Shown in pieces: positions 1-6,922 of a stretch of DNA of 31,536 bases. The notes under the pieces are model-generated. The model had not been told where the DNA came from, searched no databases, and worked only from the letters and a program-made list of their open reading frames with translations. The position numbers and the translations under genes were made by a program. Each line of letters begins with the position of its first letter. Position 1 is the first letter of the stretch. The stretch lies in NCBI GenBank assembly GCA_964389805.1, contig CAYMFU010000092.1:1-31536 (forward strand), given 5' to 3'. The stretch comes from JAGTVG01 sp964389805. Lineage in GTDB: Bacteria > Bacteroidota > Bacteroidia > Cytophagales > Cyclobacteriaceae.

Positions 1-359
1 TCAATTCCTCTTTTCAAATCCATAGGATTCGCACCGGCGGCGACGTTTTTTATTCCATTTACATATATTGCTTGTGCAAGAACCGTAGCGGTTGTTGTTC
101 CATCACCAGCATCATCAGCTGTCTTTGAGGCTACCTCTTTAACCAATTGAGCACCCATGTTCTCAACTGGATCCTTGAGCTCAATTTCTTTTGCAACGGA
201 TACTCCGTCCTTAGTAACTGAAGGAGCACCGAATTTCTTATCGATAATTACATTTCTACCCTTTGGTCCAAGCGTAACCTTTACGGCCTCGGATATTGTA
301 TCAACACCCTTTTTTAGTTTGTTTCTAGCTTCTGTATCAAAAATGATTTGCTTTGCCAT
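1..359 (-). CDS. groL: Chaperonin GroEL, N-terminal part (cut by window edge)
   Basis: This is the 60-kDa chaperonin subunit, which forms the double-ring ATP-driven folding chamber capped by GroES in the cytoplasm. Only the first 119 or so codons are inside the window; the reading frame stays open to base 1. The start ATG at 359 opens with MAKQIIFDTEAR. Family landmarks seen are the nucleotide-binding stretch TLGPKGRNVII, the segment GAPSVTKDGVSVAKEI, and AGDGTTTATVLAQ, which carries the catalytic Asp (the equivalent of E. coli Asp87). It lies 20 bases downstream of groES on the same strand, so the two form the usual groES-groEL operon and share the promoter upstream of groES. Identity is certain; length and C-terminus cannot be judged. 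Confidence 0.97.
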   Translation of the reverse strand, partial: MAKQIIFDTEARNKLKKGVDTISEAVKVTLGPKGRNVIIDKKFGAPSVTKDGVSVAKEIELKDPVENMGAQLVKEVASKTADDAGDGTTTATVLAQAIYVNGIKNVAAGANPMDLKRGI

Positions 360-379
360 AATGAATTTATATTTTATGA

Positions 380-658
380 TTAAATGATTGCGAAAATATC
401 AGATTCCCTCATGATGAGATATTCTTTACCATCAACTGTAATTTCAGTACCGGCATACTTTCCGTAAAGGATAGTGTCACCAACTTTTACGGTTAACGGT
501 TCATCTTTTGTACCAGCACCAACAGCTACGACAGAACCTTTCTGTGGTTTCTCTTTTGCGGTGTCAGGAATAATAATACCAGATGTGGTGGTTTCTTCAG
601 CTTGTGCAGGCTCAACAAGAACCCTGTCAGCTAATGGTTTTAAACTTACTTTAGACAT
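380..658 (-). CDS. groS: Co-chaperonin GroES
   Basis: This is the 10-kDa lid of the GroEL chamber, acting as a heptamer in the cytoplasm. The 92-residue length is normal for the family. The N-terminal KPLADRVLVEP is the conserved first strand. The mobile loop that docks on GroEL is EETTTSGIIIPDTAKEKPQ (about residues 21-39), with the hydrophobic GIII contact. The C-terminal part shows VGDTILYGKYAGTEI and a closing YLIMRESDI. It is the first gene of the groES-groEL operon. The 239 bases upstream, shared divergently with the gene at 898, contain a sigma-54-like promoter and inverted CTGACA/TGTCAG half-sites. I saw no CIRCE element (TTAGCACTC-N9-GAGTGCTAA), so HrcA control is not supported. Confidence 0.98.
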   Translation of the reverse strand: MSKVSLKPLADRVLVEPAQAEETTTSGIIIPDTAKEKPQKGSVVAVGAGTKDEPLTVKVGDTILYGKYAGTEITVDGKEYLIMRESDIFAII

Positions 659-709
659 ATTATTTATTTTATTTAGATTTGTTAATCATTTAAAAAGTCT
701 ATTTCCCTT

Positions 710-727
710 CTACATTTCTCATGCCAA
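710..727 (-). promoter_or_regulatory. Candidate sigma-54 (-24/-12) promoter of groES-groEL
   Basis: Read on the minus strand, this is TTGGCATGAGAAATGTAG. Compared with the sigma-54 consensus YTGGCACG-N4-TTGCW, the -24 block TTGGCATG matches 7 of 8 positions. The -12 block ATGTA matches 3 of 5 and lacks the usual GC. The implied start near base 699 gives a leader of about 40 bases before the groES ATG. The assignment rests on motif resemblance, position and the sigma-54 activator encoded at 3967-5223. Confidence 0.45.
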
Positions 728-759
728 TCTGTTTTTTGACCGTTTTTTACCTATAAAGA

Positions 760-786
760 CTGACATTTTTTCATTCTTATTGTCAG
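760..786. promoter_or_regulatory. CTGACA-N15-TGTCAG inverted half-sites upstream of groES
   Basis: The arms CTGACA (760-765 as written on the plus strand) and TGTCAG (781-786) are exact reverse complements separated by 15 bases. Their centre is about 74 bases upstream of the start site implied by the candidate sigma-54 promoter, a distance where activators of this class bind. Each arm can also be read as one half of a degenerate CTGACA-N3-TGTCAG site: on the minus strand, ATGAAAAAATGTCAG fits CTGACAAAATGTCAG at 13 of 15 positions. Function is inferred. Confidence 0.35.
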
Positions 787-897
787 ATTAACCTGTTCGG
801 GACAATATTTCTGTCAAATAATCTGTGTTGTAATATTCGTTTTCATTTATTATATTTTGATCAGGGAAAGATTAGGCATACTAAATTTTGTATTTAC

Positions 898-1611
898 ATG
901 GATAAATTAGAGAATAATTGGTTGACAGAAGGCCTCATTGATTTTGAGTATAAAAAATATGTGTTACTGGCATATTTGAAAAATATCAGACAAAATTTCA
1001 GGGTTAATAAATTATATCCCTTTTTGTCAGACCTGATAAGCCATTATCAACACCTTAAAAGTTTGCAGAAAAATAAAATTATGCTCTCTAATCAGTTTCC
1101 TGTAGCATTGAATCTGGAAGAGCTTATGGTACAAAAACTTAAGTTTGACAGGATGATAAAAGACGATGAGGTTAGCCAGGAGCTTGAAGATATCATCGTT
1201 TTCTCAATTGATAAAATGCAGGATACCATGAAGGCCGGCCGGGAGATATATGAAATTGTTGAGGGGAATATGGAGATCAACCCCATTGGTCTGACTTCAC
1301 TATATCAAAATGAAGGTTACCTATTCATTGATCATAGCGGGAAAAGTTCATTTTATATTTACCAATACAAGATCACTGTTTTTGAAGGATCGACTGACAA
1401 ATACAGAGGAATTCATACCACATTGGTCGACCGGGTTAAAAAGAGTATTTCAGTAACGTATGACCAAATGCGGTTGAAACTTGTTCAAAAAAACAAGGAC
1501 CTGCCTAATCCAGCGACCTATTTAATTAGTTCAAAATTTACCTATCCATTGGAAGAAACAATACTTCCTGTAGCAAAGAGATTATTAGTGAGGTATGTTA
1601 ATGTGGCGTAA
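898..1611 (+). CDS. Unrecognised cytoplasmic protein, 237 residues
   Basis: I do not recognise this family by name. The protein has no signal peptide or membrane segment. It is rich in charged and aromatic residues, begins MDKLENNWLTEGLIDFEYKKYVLLAYL, and appears mostly helical in its first half (LEELMVQKLKFDRMI, DEVSQELEDIIVFSIDKMQ). A more strand-like second half includes GYLFIDHSGKSSFYIYQYKITVFEG and ends SSKFTYPLEETILPVAKRLLVRYV. It is transcribed divergently from groES and converges on secG with only 7 bases between the stops. No Shine-Dalgarno is visible before the ATG. The intact 714-base frame and normal codon use make it a real gene; its position between chaperonin and secretion genes is the only functional hint, and a weak one. 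Confidence 0.85.
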   Translation: MDKLENNWLTEGLIDFEYKKYVLLAYLKNIRQNFRVNKLYPFLSDLISHYQHLKSLQKNKIMLSNQFPVALNLEELMVQKLKFDRMIKDDEVSQELEDIIVFSIDKMQDTMKAGREIYEIVEGNMEINPIGLTSLYQNEGYLFIDHSGKSSFYIYQYKITVFEGSTDKYRGIHTTLVDRVKKSISVTYDQMRLKLVQKNKDLPNPATYLISSKFTYPLEETILPVAKRLLVRYVNVA

Positions 1612-1613
1612 TA

Positions 1614-1626
1614 GCGAATTATTCGC
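1614..1626. terminator. Small palindrome between convergent genes (possible terminator)
   Basis: GCGAATTATTCGC is a perfect palindrome (5-bp stem GCGAA/TTCGC around TTA). It spans the secG stop codon, 3 bases past the end of the facing gene. It is short and has no T-run, so terminator function is only possible. Confidence 0.2.
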
Positions 1627-1975
1627 CGGCAGTGGAGTCCGTTCCCTGCAAGTCACCACCACTTTCAAGATTTGGATCTATCGACGGCAATACCGTTCTT
1701 TCCTGGGCCCGGTCAACATTCGGACTACTGAATGAATCACTTACAGGCTCCTGAATGATCAGGTTTGTGGATAAGGTTAATACAACCAGGGCTAGCGCCA
1801 ATCCCCAGGTAATCTTCTCCATTAAATCTGTGGTTCTTTTTACACCCATTAATTGGGATGATCCTGAACCGCCAAACTGGCTGGACAGTCCACCACCTTT
1901 AGAATTCTGTGCCAAAACTACCAGAACAAGCAAAATGGCTGTGATTGTTATGAGTGTTACTATTAATGCAAGCAT
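1619..1975 (-). CDS. secG: Protein translocase subunit SecG
   Basis: SecG is the small integral membrane partner of SecYE that assists SecA-driven protein export across the inner membrane. The 118-residue product has the expected two membrane segments (about residues 3-22, LALIVTLITITAILLVLVVL, and 55-73, ITWGLALALVVLTLSTNLI). Between them is the signature LAQNSKGGGLSSQFGGSGSSQLMG. After the second helix comes an acidic, Ser-rich tail (EPVSDSFSSPNVDRAQERT), usual for Bacteroidota members. It is the last gene of the miaB-to-secG run: its ATG starts one base after the stop of the TPR gene, indicating translational coupling. Confidence 0.96.
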   Translation of the reverse strand: MLALIVTLITITAILLVLVVLAQNSKGGGLSSQFGGSGSSQLMGVKRTTDLMEKITWGLALALVVLTLSTNLIIQEPVSDSFSSPNVDRAQERTVLPSIDPNLESGGDLQGTDSTAGE

Positions 1976-1976
1976 C

Positions 1977-3413
1977 TTATTTCTTCAGTTTCTTCTTCAA
2001 CTCTTCAATTTGAGTTGCAAAGTAAGCCTTTTTTTGTGGAAACTTCCAAATTAATTTCTTGTAAATATCAATTGCCGTTTCAAGCTTGCCTTGCTTGATC
2101 ATTATGCTGGCAAGGTTTTCAGATATGATGTCGTCGCGAAATTTTACGCTGTGTGCACTGAGATCTTTCTTTTCTTTCAGTTCTTTTGAAGAACGTACAT
2201 TCTGCATTTGAGGATCAGATTGTATAAATTTTTCAATGAGTTTTTCCTGTTCTTCCTTTTTTAGTTTTTTCTTAGGCGGGGGATTGGATTCTTCAAGCCT
2301 AGTCAGGAAGTCTTTGATCACTGCCGGGTCTTCCTCTTCATAGTCAGGATAATTTTCCTTTTCATGATCCTCAGTTGGTGGAGATGTTTTTAGATCACTT
2401 TTTTCTGACTTAATTTCTTCACCGACCGAATCCTTGTTTTTATCCTTATGTCTATCCTTTTTCTTACTTTTTTCCTTTCTGGAGGTTTTTTCTTTAGAAG
2501 GGCTGTCAATATTCAGAAGGTTTAACAGAGAGGCTTTGTGTTTCTTCAACTCAGAAATATTTTCCATAATTTCCTTGCTTAAAGAAGAGGGTTCTTCCTC
2601 ATCAACTGTATCAATGGCTTCTGAATGCTCTAACTCTTCATTTAATCCATCCAGCTTGTCCTCCTGTTTGTCCTCCAGCTTATCTTCCAGCTTATCCTCT
2701 AGCTTGCTTTCCTGCTTGTCTTTCTGTTTGTCCTCCTTCTTGTCTTCCTCTTTATCCTCTTTCTTATCCTCCTTCTTGCCTTCCTGTTTTTCTTCCAGCT
2801 TGTCCTCCAGCTTCCTTTCCTGCTTCTCTTCTTGTTTGTCTTCCAGTTTGCTTTCCTGCTTCTCCTCTTGTTTGTCCTCCAGCTTGCTTTCCTGTTTGTC
2901 TTTCTTTTTTTCCTCCTGTTTTTTGGCCAATTCCTCTTCAAGCATTTCAGCTTTATCTTCCAGGCCCTCAGCAATTTTTTCCGATTCCGTTGATTTATCC
3001 AATCTGGATTCAGTTTCTACAGCAGGTGGCGATTCAACATCCTTCTCTGCCACTTTTTCGTCTTTTGGTATTATTTCTTCGGCTGTGGTAACAGCAGCGG
3101 CTTTATCCAGTTTTTTATTCTTTTTATCCTTGGATTTTAAAGGCACCTCTGTGGAAGGCGCGATTGATAATTTATCCTTTGATAAAAAACCCTTTAAAAT
3201 GGATCTATCAGCTATATAAATGGCTGCTTTTGTCAGGCTCCTGGCTTTATCTTTAGTTTCATGCAGATTGTCTAATCTTGCCTGTAAAACTTTCAAAAAA
3301 GGGCTATAAGAATATTCATCAGAAAAGGAGTTTATCAGTTTAACTTCCTTTTCTGTGGCTATCCCAGGATCCTTAATGATTTGTGCAAGTCTCTTGTTAT
3401 TCAATTTCGCCAC
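1977..3413 (-). CDS. TPR-type protein with a long charged tandem-repeat linker
   Basis: The 478-residue protein has three parts. The N-terminal 75 residues (YSPFLKVLQARLDNLHETKDKARSLTKAAIYIADRS) look like the helical module seen in Bacteroidota proteins at this locus. The middle (about 95-430) is extremely rich in Lys, Glu, Asp and Gln and contains seven 12-residue repeats of the ESKLEDKQEEKQ type at residues 175-258. The C-terminal 45 residues form a TPR-like hairpin (SENLASIMIKQGKLETAIDIYKKL, then FPQKKAYFATQIEELKKKLKK). No signal peptide or membrane helix is visible, so a cytoplasmic location is inferred. It lies between lptE (33-base gap) and secG (1-base gap) in one operon. Its molecular role is unknown; a scaffold or adaptor is a guess from TPR architecture. 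Confidence 0.85.
   Translation of the reverse strand: MAKLNNKRLAQIIKDPGIATEKEVKLINSFSDEYSYSPFLKVLQARLDNLHETKDKARSLTKAAIYIADRSILKGFLSKDKLSIAPSTEVPLKSKDKKNKKLDKAAAVTTAEEIIPKDEKVAEKDVESPPAVETESRLDKSTESEKIAEGLEDKAEMLEEELAKKQEEKKKDKQESKLEDKQEEKQESKLEDKQEEKQERKLEDKLEEKQEGKKEDKKEDKEEDKKEDKQKDKQESKLEDKLEDKLEDKQEDKLDGLNEELEHSEAIDTVDEEEPSSLSKEIMENISELKKHKASLLNLLNIDSPSKEKTSRKEKSKKKDRHKDKNKDSVGEEIKSEKSDLKTSPPTEDHEKENYPDYEEEDPAVIKDFLTRLEESNPPPKKKLKKEEQEKLIEKFIQSDPQMQNVRSSKELKEKKDLSAHSVKFRDDIISENLASIMIKQGKLETAIDIYKKLIWKFPQKKAYFATQIEELKKKLKK
2640..2891 (-). repeat. 36-bp tandem repeat inside the TPR gene (about 7 units)
   Basis: Seven consecutive 36-base units encode 12-residue repeats in strict register: ESKLEDKQEEKQ twice, then ERKLEDKLEEKQ, EGKKEDKKEDKE, EDKKEDKQKDKQ, ESKLEDKLEDKL and EDKQEDKLDGLN. 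The first three are nearly identical at the DNA level, which points to recent duplication. Unit number may vary between strains (inference). Confidence 0.85.
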
Positions 3414-3446
3414 TTTTAAAAATGAATTCGAATATTAACAAATTTA

Positions 3447-3977
3447 TTACCAATTCGCCACAGAAGCATTAAAAATATCAACATATAATTGTTCGAATAT
3501 CTCCTCAACCAGAGTTGGTTCAATGGCAGAAATTGAAGTAGTACTTGGGTCGTAATCAGCATAAAACGAGAATTGCTGGTCAAAATCAAAGGTATCGTCA
3601 TCTGTATTAATATATTCAACACGTATTCTGATGGTCAATCTTTGCAGGCCGGCATTATCCGGTGCGTTCTCATTAATTCCAACGGTTGGGGCGATTGGTC
3701 TGTAATTGAATGAAGCAATATTGCCACTAAACTGAAGGTCCCCATTTCCTGAATTGTCGATCCCCAGATTCGTATTGTTCTGGAAATATTCTTTCAGCCC
3801 TTCTGTAAACTGCTGGCTAAGATAGGGTGGACCATCACCAGCTTCGTTATAAAAGAAATCAATGGAAACGGTTTCAATATCGGGTGAAATGCTGGCCCCT
3901 GAAAAGGAATATATACCACATTGATACAATGAGGCGGACAGCATGATCAATAAAAAAGTAATATGTCTATTCCCCAA
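3447..3977 (-). CDS. lptE: LPS-assembly outer-membrane lipoprotein LptE
   Basis: LptE plugs the LptD barrel that inserts lipopolysaccharide into the outer leaflet of the outer membrane. With a TTG start at 3977 the product is 176 residues, opening MGNRHITFLLIMLSASLYQC: a short charged N-terminus, a hydrophobic core and a lipobox Cys at residue 20, followed by GIYSFSGASI. The body has family features: ETVSIDFFYNEAGDGPPYLSQQFTEGLKEYFQNNTNLG, then GDLQFSGNIASFNYRPIAPT. An ATG at 4025 would add 16 residues and extend 59 bases into the activator gene; an ATG at 3944 would cut away the signal-peptide charge. TTG is therefore preferred, overlapping the upstream stop. LptD is not in the window. Confidence 0.85.
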   Translation of the reverse strand: MGNRHITFLLIMLSASLYQCGIYSFSGASISPDIETVSIDFFYNEAGDGPPYLSQQFTEGLKEYFQNNTNLGIDNSGNGDLQFSGNIASFNYRPIAPTVGINENAPDNAGLQRLTIRIRVEYINTDDDTFDFDQQFSFYADYDPSTTSISAIEPTLVEEIFEQLYVDIFNASVANW

Positions 3978-5223
3978 TCTCAAATTGTTTGATTTTACGG
4001 TAGAGCGTCCTCTCTGATATCCCAAGATCTTTTGCCGCGTACTTTCGTTTATTATTATTCTTCTTTAAAGCCTTTATGATCAGTTCCTTTTCTTTTTCCT
4101 CTAAAGATAACGATTCTTCTGATTCTGTTTCGTGTGAAATATCTTCAACATTAGAATAAACGAAATCTTTGGTGGGATCAGTTGTAGGTTTGATCATTAA
4201 AGCCGTGGTCTTTTCATCATGGTCCTTTTCCGCATTGGTCTCCAGGTTATCCATAATACTGCTTTGTTTACTTACAGCCTCAGCATCAAAATCCTCCTCG
4301 CTGATGATACCATTGACCAACTTTTTGAGTTCCGTCACATCTCTTCTCATTTCAAAAAGAACTTTATACAAAAGTTCCCTCTCTGACACCCCCTCCTCAT
4401 TTTTGTTTTTATATAATGCTGGAATAAGATTTTCTTCACGCGGGAGGTATTTCAGAAGGATTTCTGCACTTATATTCCTGTCTGTTTCAAGGATGGAGAT
4501 TTGTTCCACCAGGTTTTTCAGTTGACGTATATTGCCCGGGAACCTGTAATTAAGTAAGATTTCCTTGCCATCTTCGGTTAAGATGATGGGTTTGGTTCGA
4601 TACTTTTCTGAAAAGTCAGACGCAAATTTCCTGAACAATAAGATAATGTCCTCTCCACGTTCCCGGAGTGGCGGAACAAATATTGGCACCGTATTGAGCC
4701 TGTAGAATAGGTCCTCGCGGAACTTCCCATTTTCAACAGCCTTCTGCAGGTTAATGTTTGTCGCAGCCAGTACCCTGACATCCGCTTTCTGAACTTTGGA
4801 AGATCCTACCTTAATAAATTCCCCGTATTCCAGAACCCTGAGCAAACGTGCTTGAGTATTTTGAGGCATCTCACCTATTTCGTCTAGGAATATAGTTCCA
4901 CTGTTTGTCACCTCAAAATAACCCTTCCGCGCCTCATGAGCACCAGTAAACGATCCTTTTTCATGACCAAACAACTCAGAGTCGATGGTCCCTTGTGGAA
5001 TAGCGCCACAGTTGATCGCAATGAATTGACCGTGTTTTCTATGGCTTTGCTGGTGAATGATCTTGCTGAAGGATTCTTTTCCTGTTCCACTCTCACCACT
5101 GATCAAAACGGTCATGTCCGTAGTCGCTACTTGTATTGCTACACGAATGGCATTATTGAGCAAAGGTGAATTGCCATTTATACCATACCGCTGTTTTATT
5201 CTTAATAATTCTTCGTCTCTCAA
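3967..5223 (-). CDS. Sigma-54-dependent transcriptional activator without sensory domain
   Basis: This is an AAA+ enhancer-binding protein that remodels sigma-54 RNA polymerase to open promoters. It starts almost directly with the AAA+ domain: Walker A GESGTGKE (residues 43-50), the sigma-54-contacting loop as GSFTGA (90-95, Ser instead of the commoner Ala), Walker B IFLDEIGE (111-118), and the FREDLFYRLN region near 168-177. A linker of about 100 acidic residues follows. A Fis-type helix-turn-helix (about 385-416, AAKDLGISERTLYRKIKQF) ends the protein. There is no receiver, GAF or PAS domain, as in PspF, so activity must be set by a partner or by expression. It lies 10 bases after miaB and overlaps the lptE start. 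Likely targets include the groES promoter (inference). Confidence 0.95.
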   Translation of the reverse strand: MRDEELLRIKQRYGINGNSPLLNNAIRVAIQVATTDMTVLISGESGTGKESFSKIIHQQSHRKHGQFIAINCGAIPQGTIDSELFGHEKGSFTGAHEARKGYFEVTNSGTIFLDEIGEMPQNTQARLLRVLEYGEFIKVGSSKVQKADVRVLAATNINLQKAVENGKFREDLFYRLNTVPIFVPPLRERGEDIILLFRKFASDFSEKYRTKPIILTEDGKEILLNYRFPGNIRQLKNLVEQISILETDRNISAEILLKYLPREENLIPALYKNKNEEGVSERELLYKVLFEMRRDVTELKKLVNGIISEEDFDAEAVSKQSSIMDNLETNAEKDHDEKTTALMIKPTTDPTKDFVYSNVEDISHETESEESLSLEEKEKELIIKALKKNNNKRKYAAKDLGISERTLYRKIKQFEIGE

Positions 5224-5233
5224 TGTATTGTTT

Positions 5234-6694
5234 TTATTCTTTTACTACCTCGCCAAGCAGGGTTGCAGAGGTACATTCTTTTACTATTATATGAACATAT
5301 TGTCCTTTTCGATAATTTCCTGCCGGGAAAACCACTACTTTATTACTACCTGTCCTTCCCTGCAAATGTTCTTTAGATCGTTTAGAATAGCCTTCAATAA
5401 GAACCTTATGTATTCTATTGATTTCCTTAAGGTTACACTTCATGGAATGCTTGTTTTGCAGATCAATGATCTCCTGGAGCTTGCGCTTTTTAACTTCCAT
5501 CGGTACATCATCTACGTACTTTTTAGAGGCTGGTGTTCCAGGTCGTTCAGAATAAGCAAACATATAGCTGAAATCGAATTTTACAGATTCCATTAAAGAC
5601 AGGGTGTCTTCATGTTCCTTCTCCGTTTCAGAGCAGAATCCCGTGATCCAATCTGATGATATGCCGCAATCATCTCCGACAATTCTTCTGATGGAGGTGA
5701 TCTTATCCAGGTACCATTCCCGAGTATAGGTTCGGTTCATTAAATCCAGTACTCTTGAATTGCCACTCTGCGCAGGCAAATGAATATAATTACAAATGTT
5801 CTCATATTTTGCCATAGTGTGTAATACATCGTCGGATATATCCTTTGGGTGAGAAGTCGAGAATCTTACCCTCAAGTCAGGATCTACTTTTGCCACAAAT
5901 TCAAGTAAGCGGGCAAAATCAATATATGAAACGATCTCCTTGCTTCTGTCAAGCCTGATTTTATTGTTTTCTTCTTCAGACCACTTATAGGAATCAACAT
6001 TCTGGCCTAATAAGGTTACTTCCTTGTATCCTTGAGCGAATAGATTTTTGGCTTCACTTACTATGGAGATAGGATCTCTACTTCGCTCCCTTCCCCTTGT
6101 AAAGGGAACAACACAGAAAGAACACATATTGTCACATCCCCGCATGATGGATATGAATGCCGTTACTCCATTCGAATTTAATCGAACAGGCGAAATATCC
6201 GCATAAGTCTCTTCCTTAGAAAGAAATGTGTTAACCGCTTTCTGCCCATCATCCACTTTTTTAACCAGATTAGGAAGGTCCCTGTATGCATCCGGGCCTA
6301 CGACCAGATCCACTATTTTCTCCTCATCCAGCAGTTTACTTTTAAGCCGTTCGGCCATACATCCCAATATACCTACCATCAGTTCCGGCTTTTCTTTCTT
6401 AATGCCATTAAACTGCTTTAATCTTTTTCTGATTGTTTGCTCGGCCTTTTCCCGGATTGAACAGGTGTTAATAAATATTACATCGGCTGATTCAAATTGA
6501 GAAGTCGTATCAAAGCCATCCTTTTTCATAATTGAGGTCACAATTTCACTATCAGAAAAATTCATCTGACACCCATAGCTCTCAATATACAGCTTTCTCT
6601 CATTTCCTGCCGTTTCCTCCCTGGTAACCTGCATGGTCTCACAGGAAGCGACTTTCTGCTCTTCTTTAACTGTATCCCAATTAAATTTAATCAT
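5234..6694 (-). CDS. miaB: tRNA methylthiotransferase MiaB
   Basis: MiaB is a radical-SAM enzyme with two [4Fe-4S] clusters that adds the 2-methylthio group to N6-isopentenyladenosine-37 of tRNAs reading UNN codons. The N-terminal UPF0004 domain carries cluster cysteines C42 (ESYGCQMN), C78 (INTCSIRE) and C112 (LGCMAE). The radical-SAM motif is MRGCDNMCSFCVVPFTRGRE with C187, C191 and C194. The C-terminal TRAM domain (about 420-486) includes KVLIEGYSKRSKEHLQGRT. At 486 residues it is slightly longer than E. coli MiaB because of an N-terminal extension of about 30 residues; M21 is an alternative start. It heads the operon with the sigma-54 activator, lptE, the TPR gene and secG. Confidence 0.96.
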   Translation of the reverse strand: MIKFNWDTVKEEQKVASCETMQVTREETAGNERKLYIESYGCQMNFSDSEIVTSIMKKDGFDTTSQFESADVIFINTCSIREKAEQTIRKRLKQFNGIKKEKPELMVGILGCMAERLKSKLLDEEKIVDLVVGPDAYRDLPNLVKKVDDGQKAVNTFLSKEETYADISPVRLNSNGVTAFISIMRGCDNMCSFCVVPFTRGRERSRDPISIVSEAKNLFAQGYKEVTLLGQNVDSYKWSEEENNKIRLDRSKEIVSYIDFARLLEFVAKVDPDLRVRFSTSHPKDISDDVLHTMAKYENICNYIHLPAQSGNSRVLDLMNRTYTREWYLDKITSIRRIVGDDCGISSDWITGFCSETEKEHEDTLSLMESVKFDFSYMFAYSERPGTPASKKYVDDVPMEVKKRKLQEIIDLQNKHSMKCNLKEINRIHKVLIEGYSKRSKEHLQGRTGSNKVVVFPAGNYRKGQYVHIIVKECTSATLLGEVVKE

Positions 6695-6723
6695 CTATTC
6701 GATCATCCATTTTAATGCAAATG

Positions 6724-6764
6724 CAAAGATATACAATATCTAAATAATTATGCCATTTTGTCAG
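6724..6764 (-). promoter_or_regulatory. Candidate control region of the miaB operon
   Basis: On the minus strand, CTGACAAAATGGCA (6751-6764) resembles the CTGACA/TGTCAG half-sites upstream of groES. A TATCTTTG box (6724-6731) fits the Bacteroidota -7 element TAnnTTTG, with about 30 bases from it to the miaB ATG. TGGCATAATTATTTAG is only a poor sigma-54 match (no GC at -12). The region may combine a housekeeping promoter with an activator site; this is inference from motifs. Confidence 0.35.
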
Positions 6765-6922
6765 TATGGAATGGGATGGACTTGGTATATGAACTCATAT
6801 ATGTTAAATTGAACAGATATTGATTGTTTGAAAATACTTAGATTGAACAAAACAGATCGCACGACATAGATCTAAAATTGAGTAGATAAAGATCACGTAT
6901 AATAAAATTTAAATTGAATGAT

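Noticed and set aside
659..897. CIRCE/HrcA operator upstream of groES
   Set aside because: No TTAGCACTC-N9-GAGTGCTAA pair, even with several mismatches, could be found.
2434..3219. Ser/Leu-rich 261-codon frame on the plus strand through the repeat region
   Set aside because: It is the complement of the Lys/Glu/Asp-rich repeats in the TPR gene; the biased codons keep the opposite strand open and no protein features appear.
5057..5596. Plus-strand frame of 179 codons across the activator-miaB junction
   Set aside because: It overlaps two certain genes on the other strand and shows no domain pattern.
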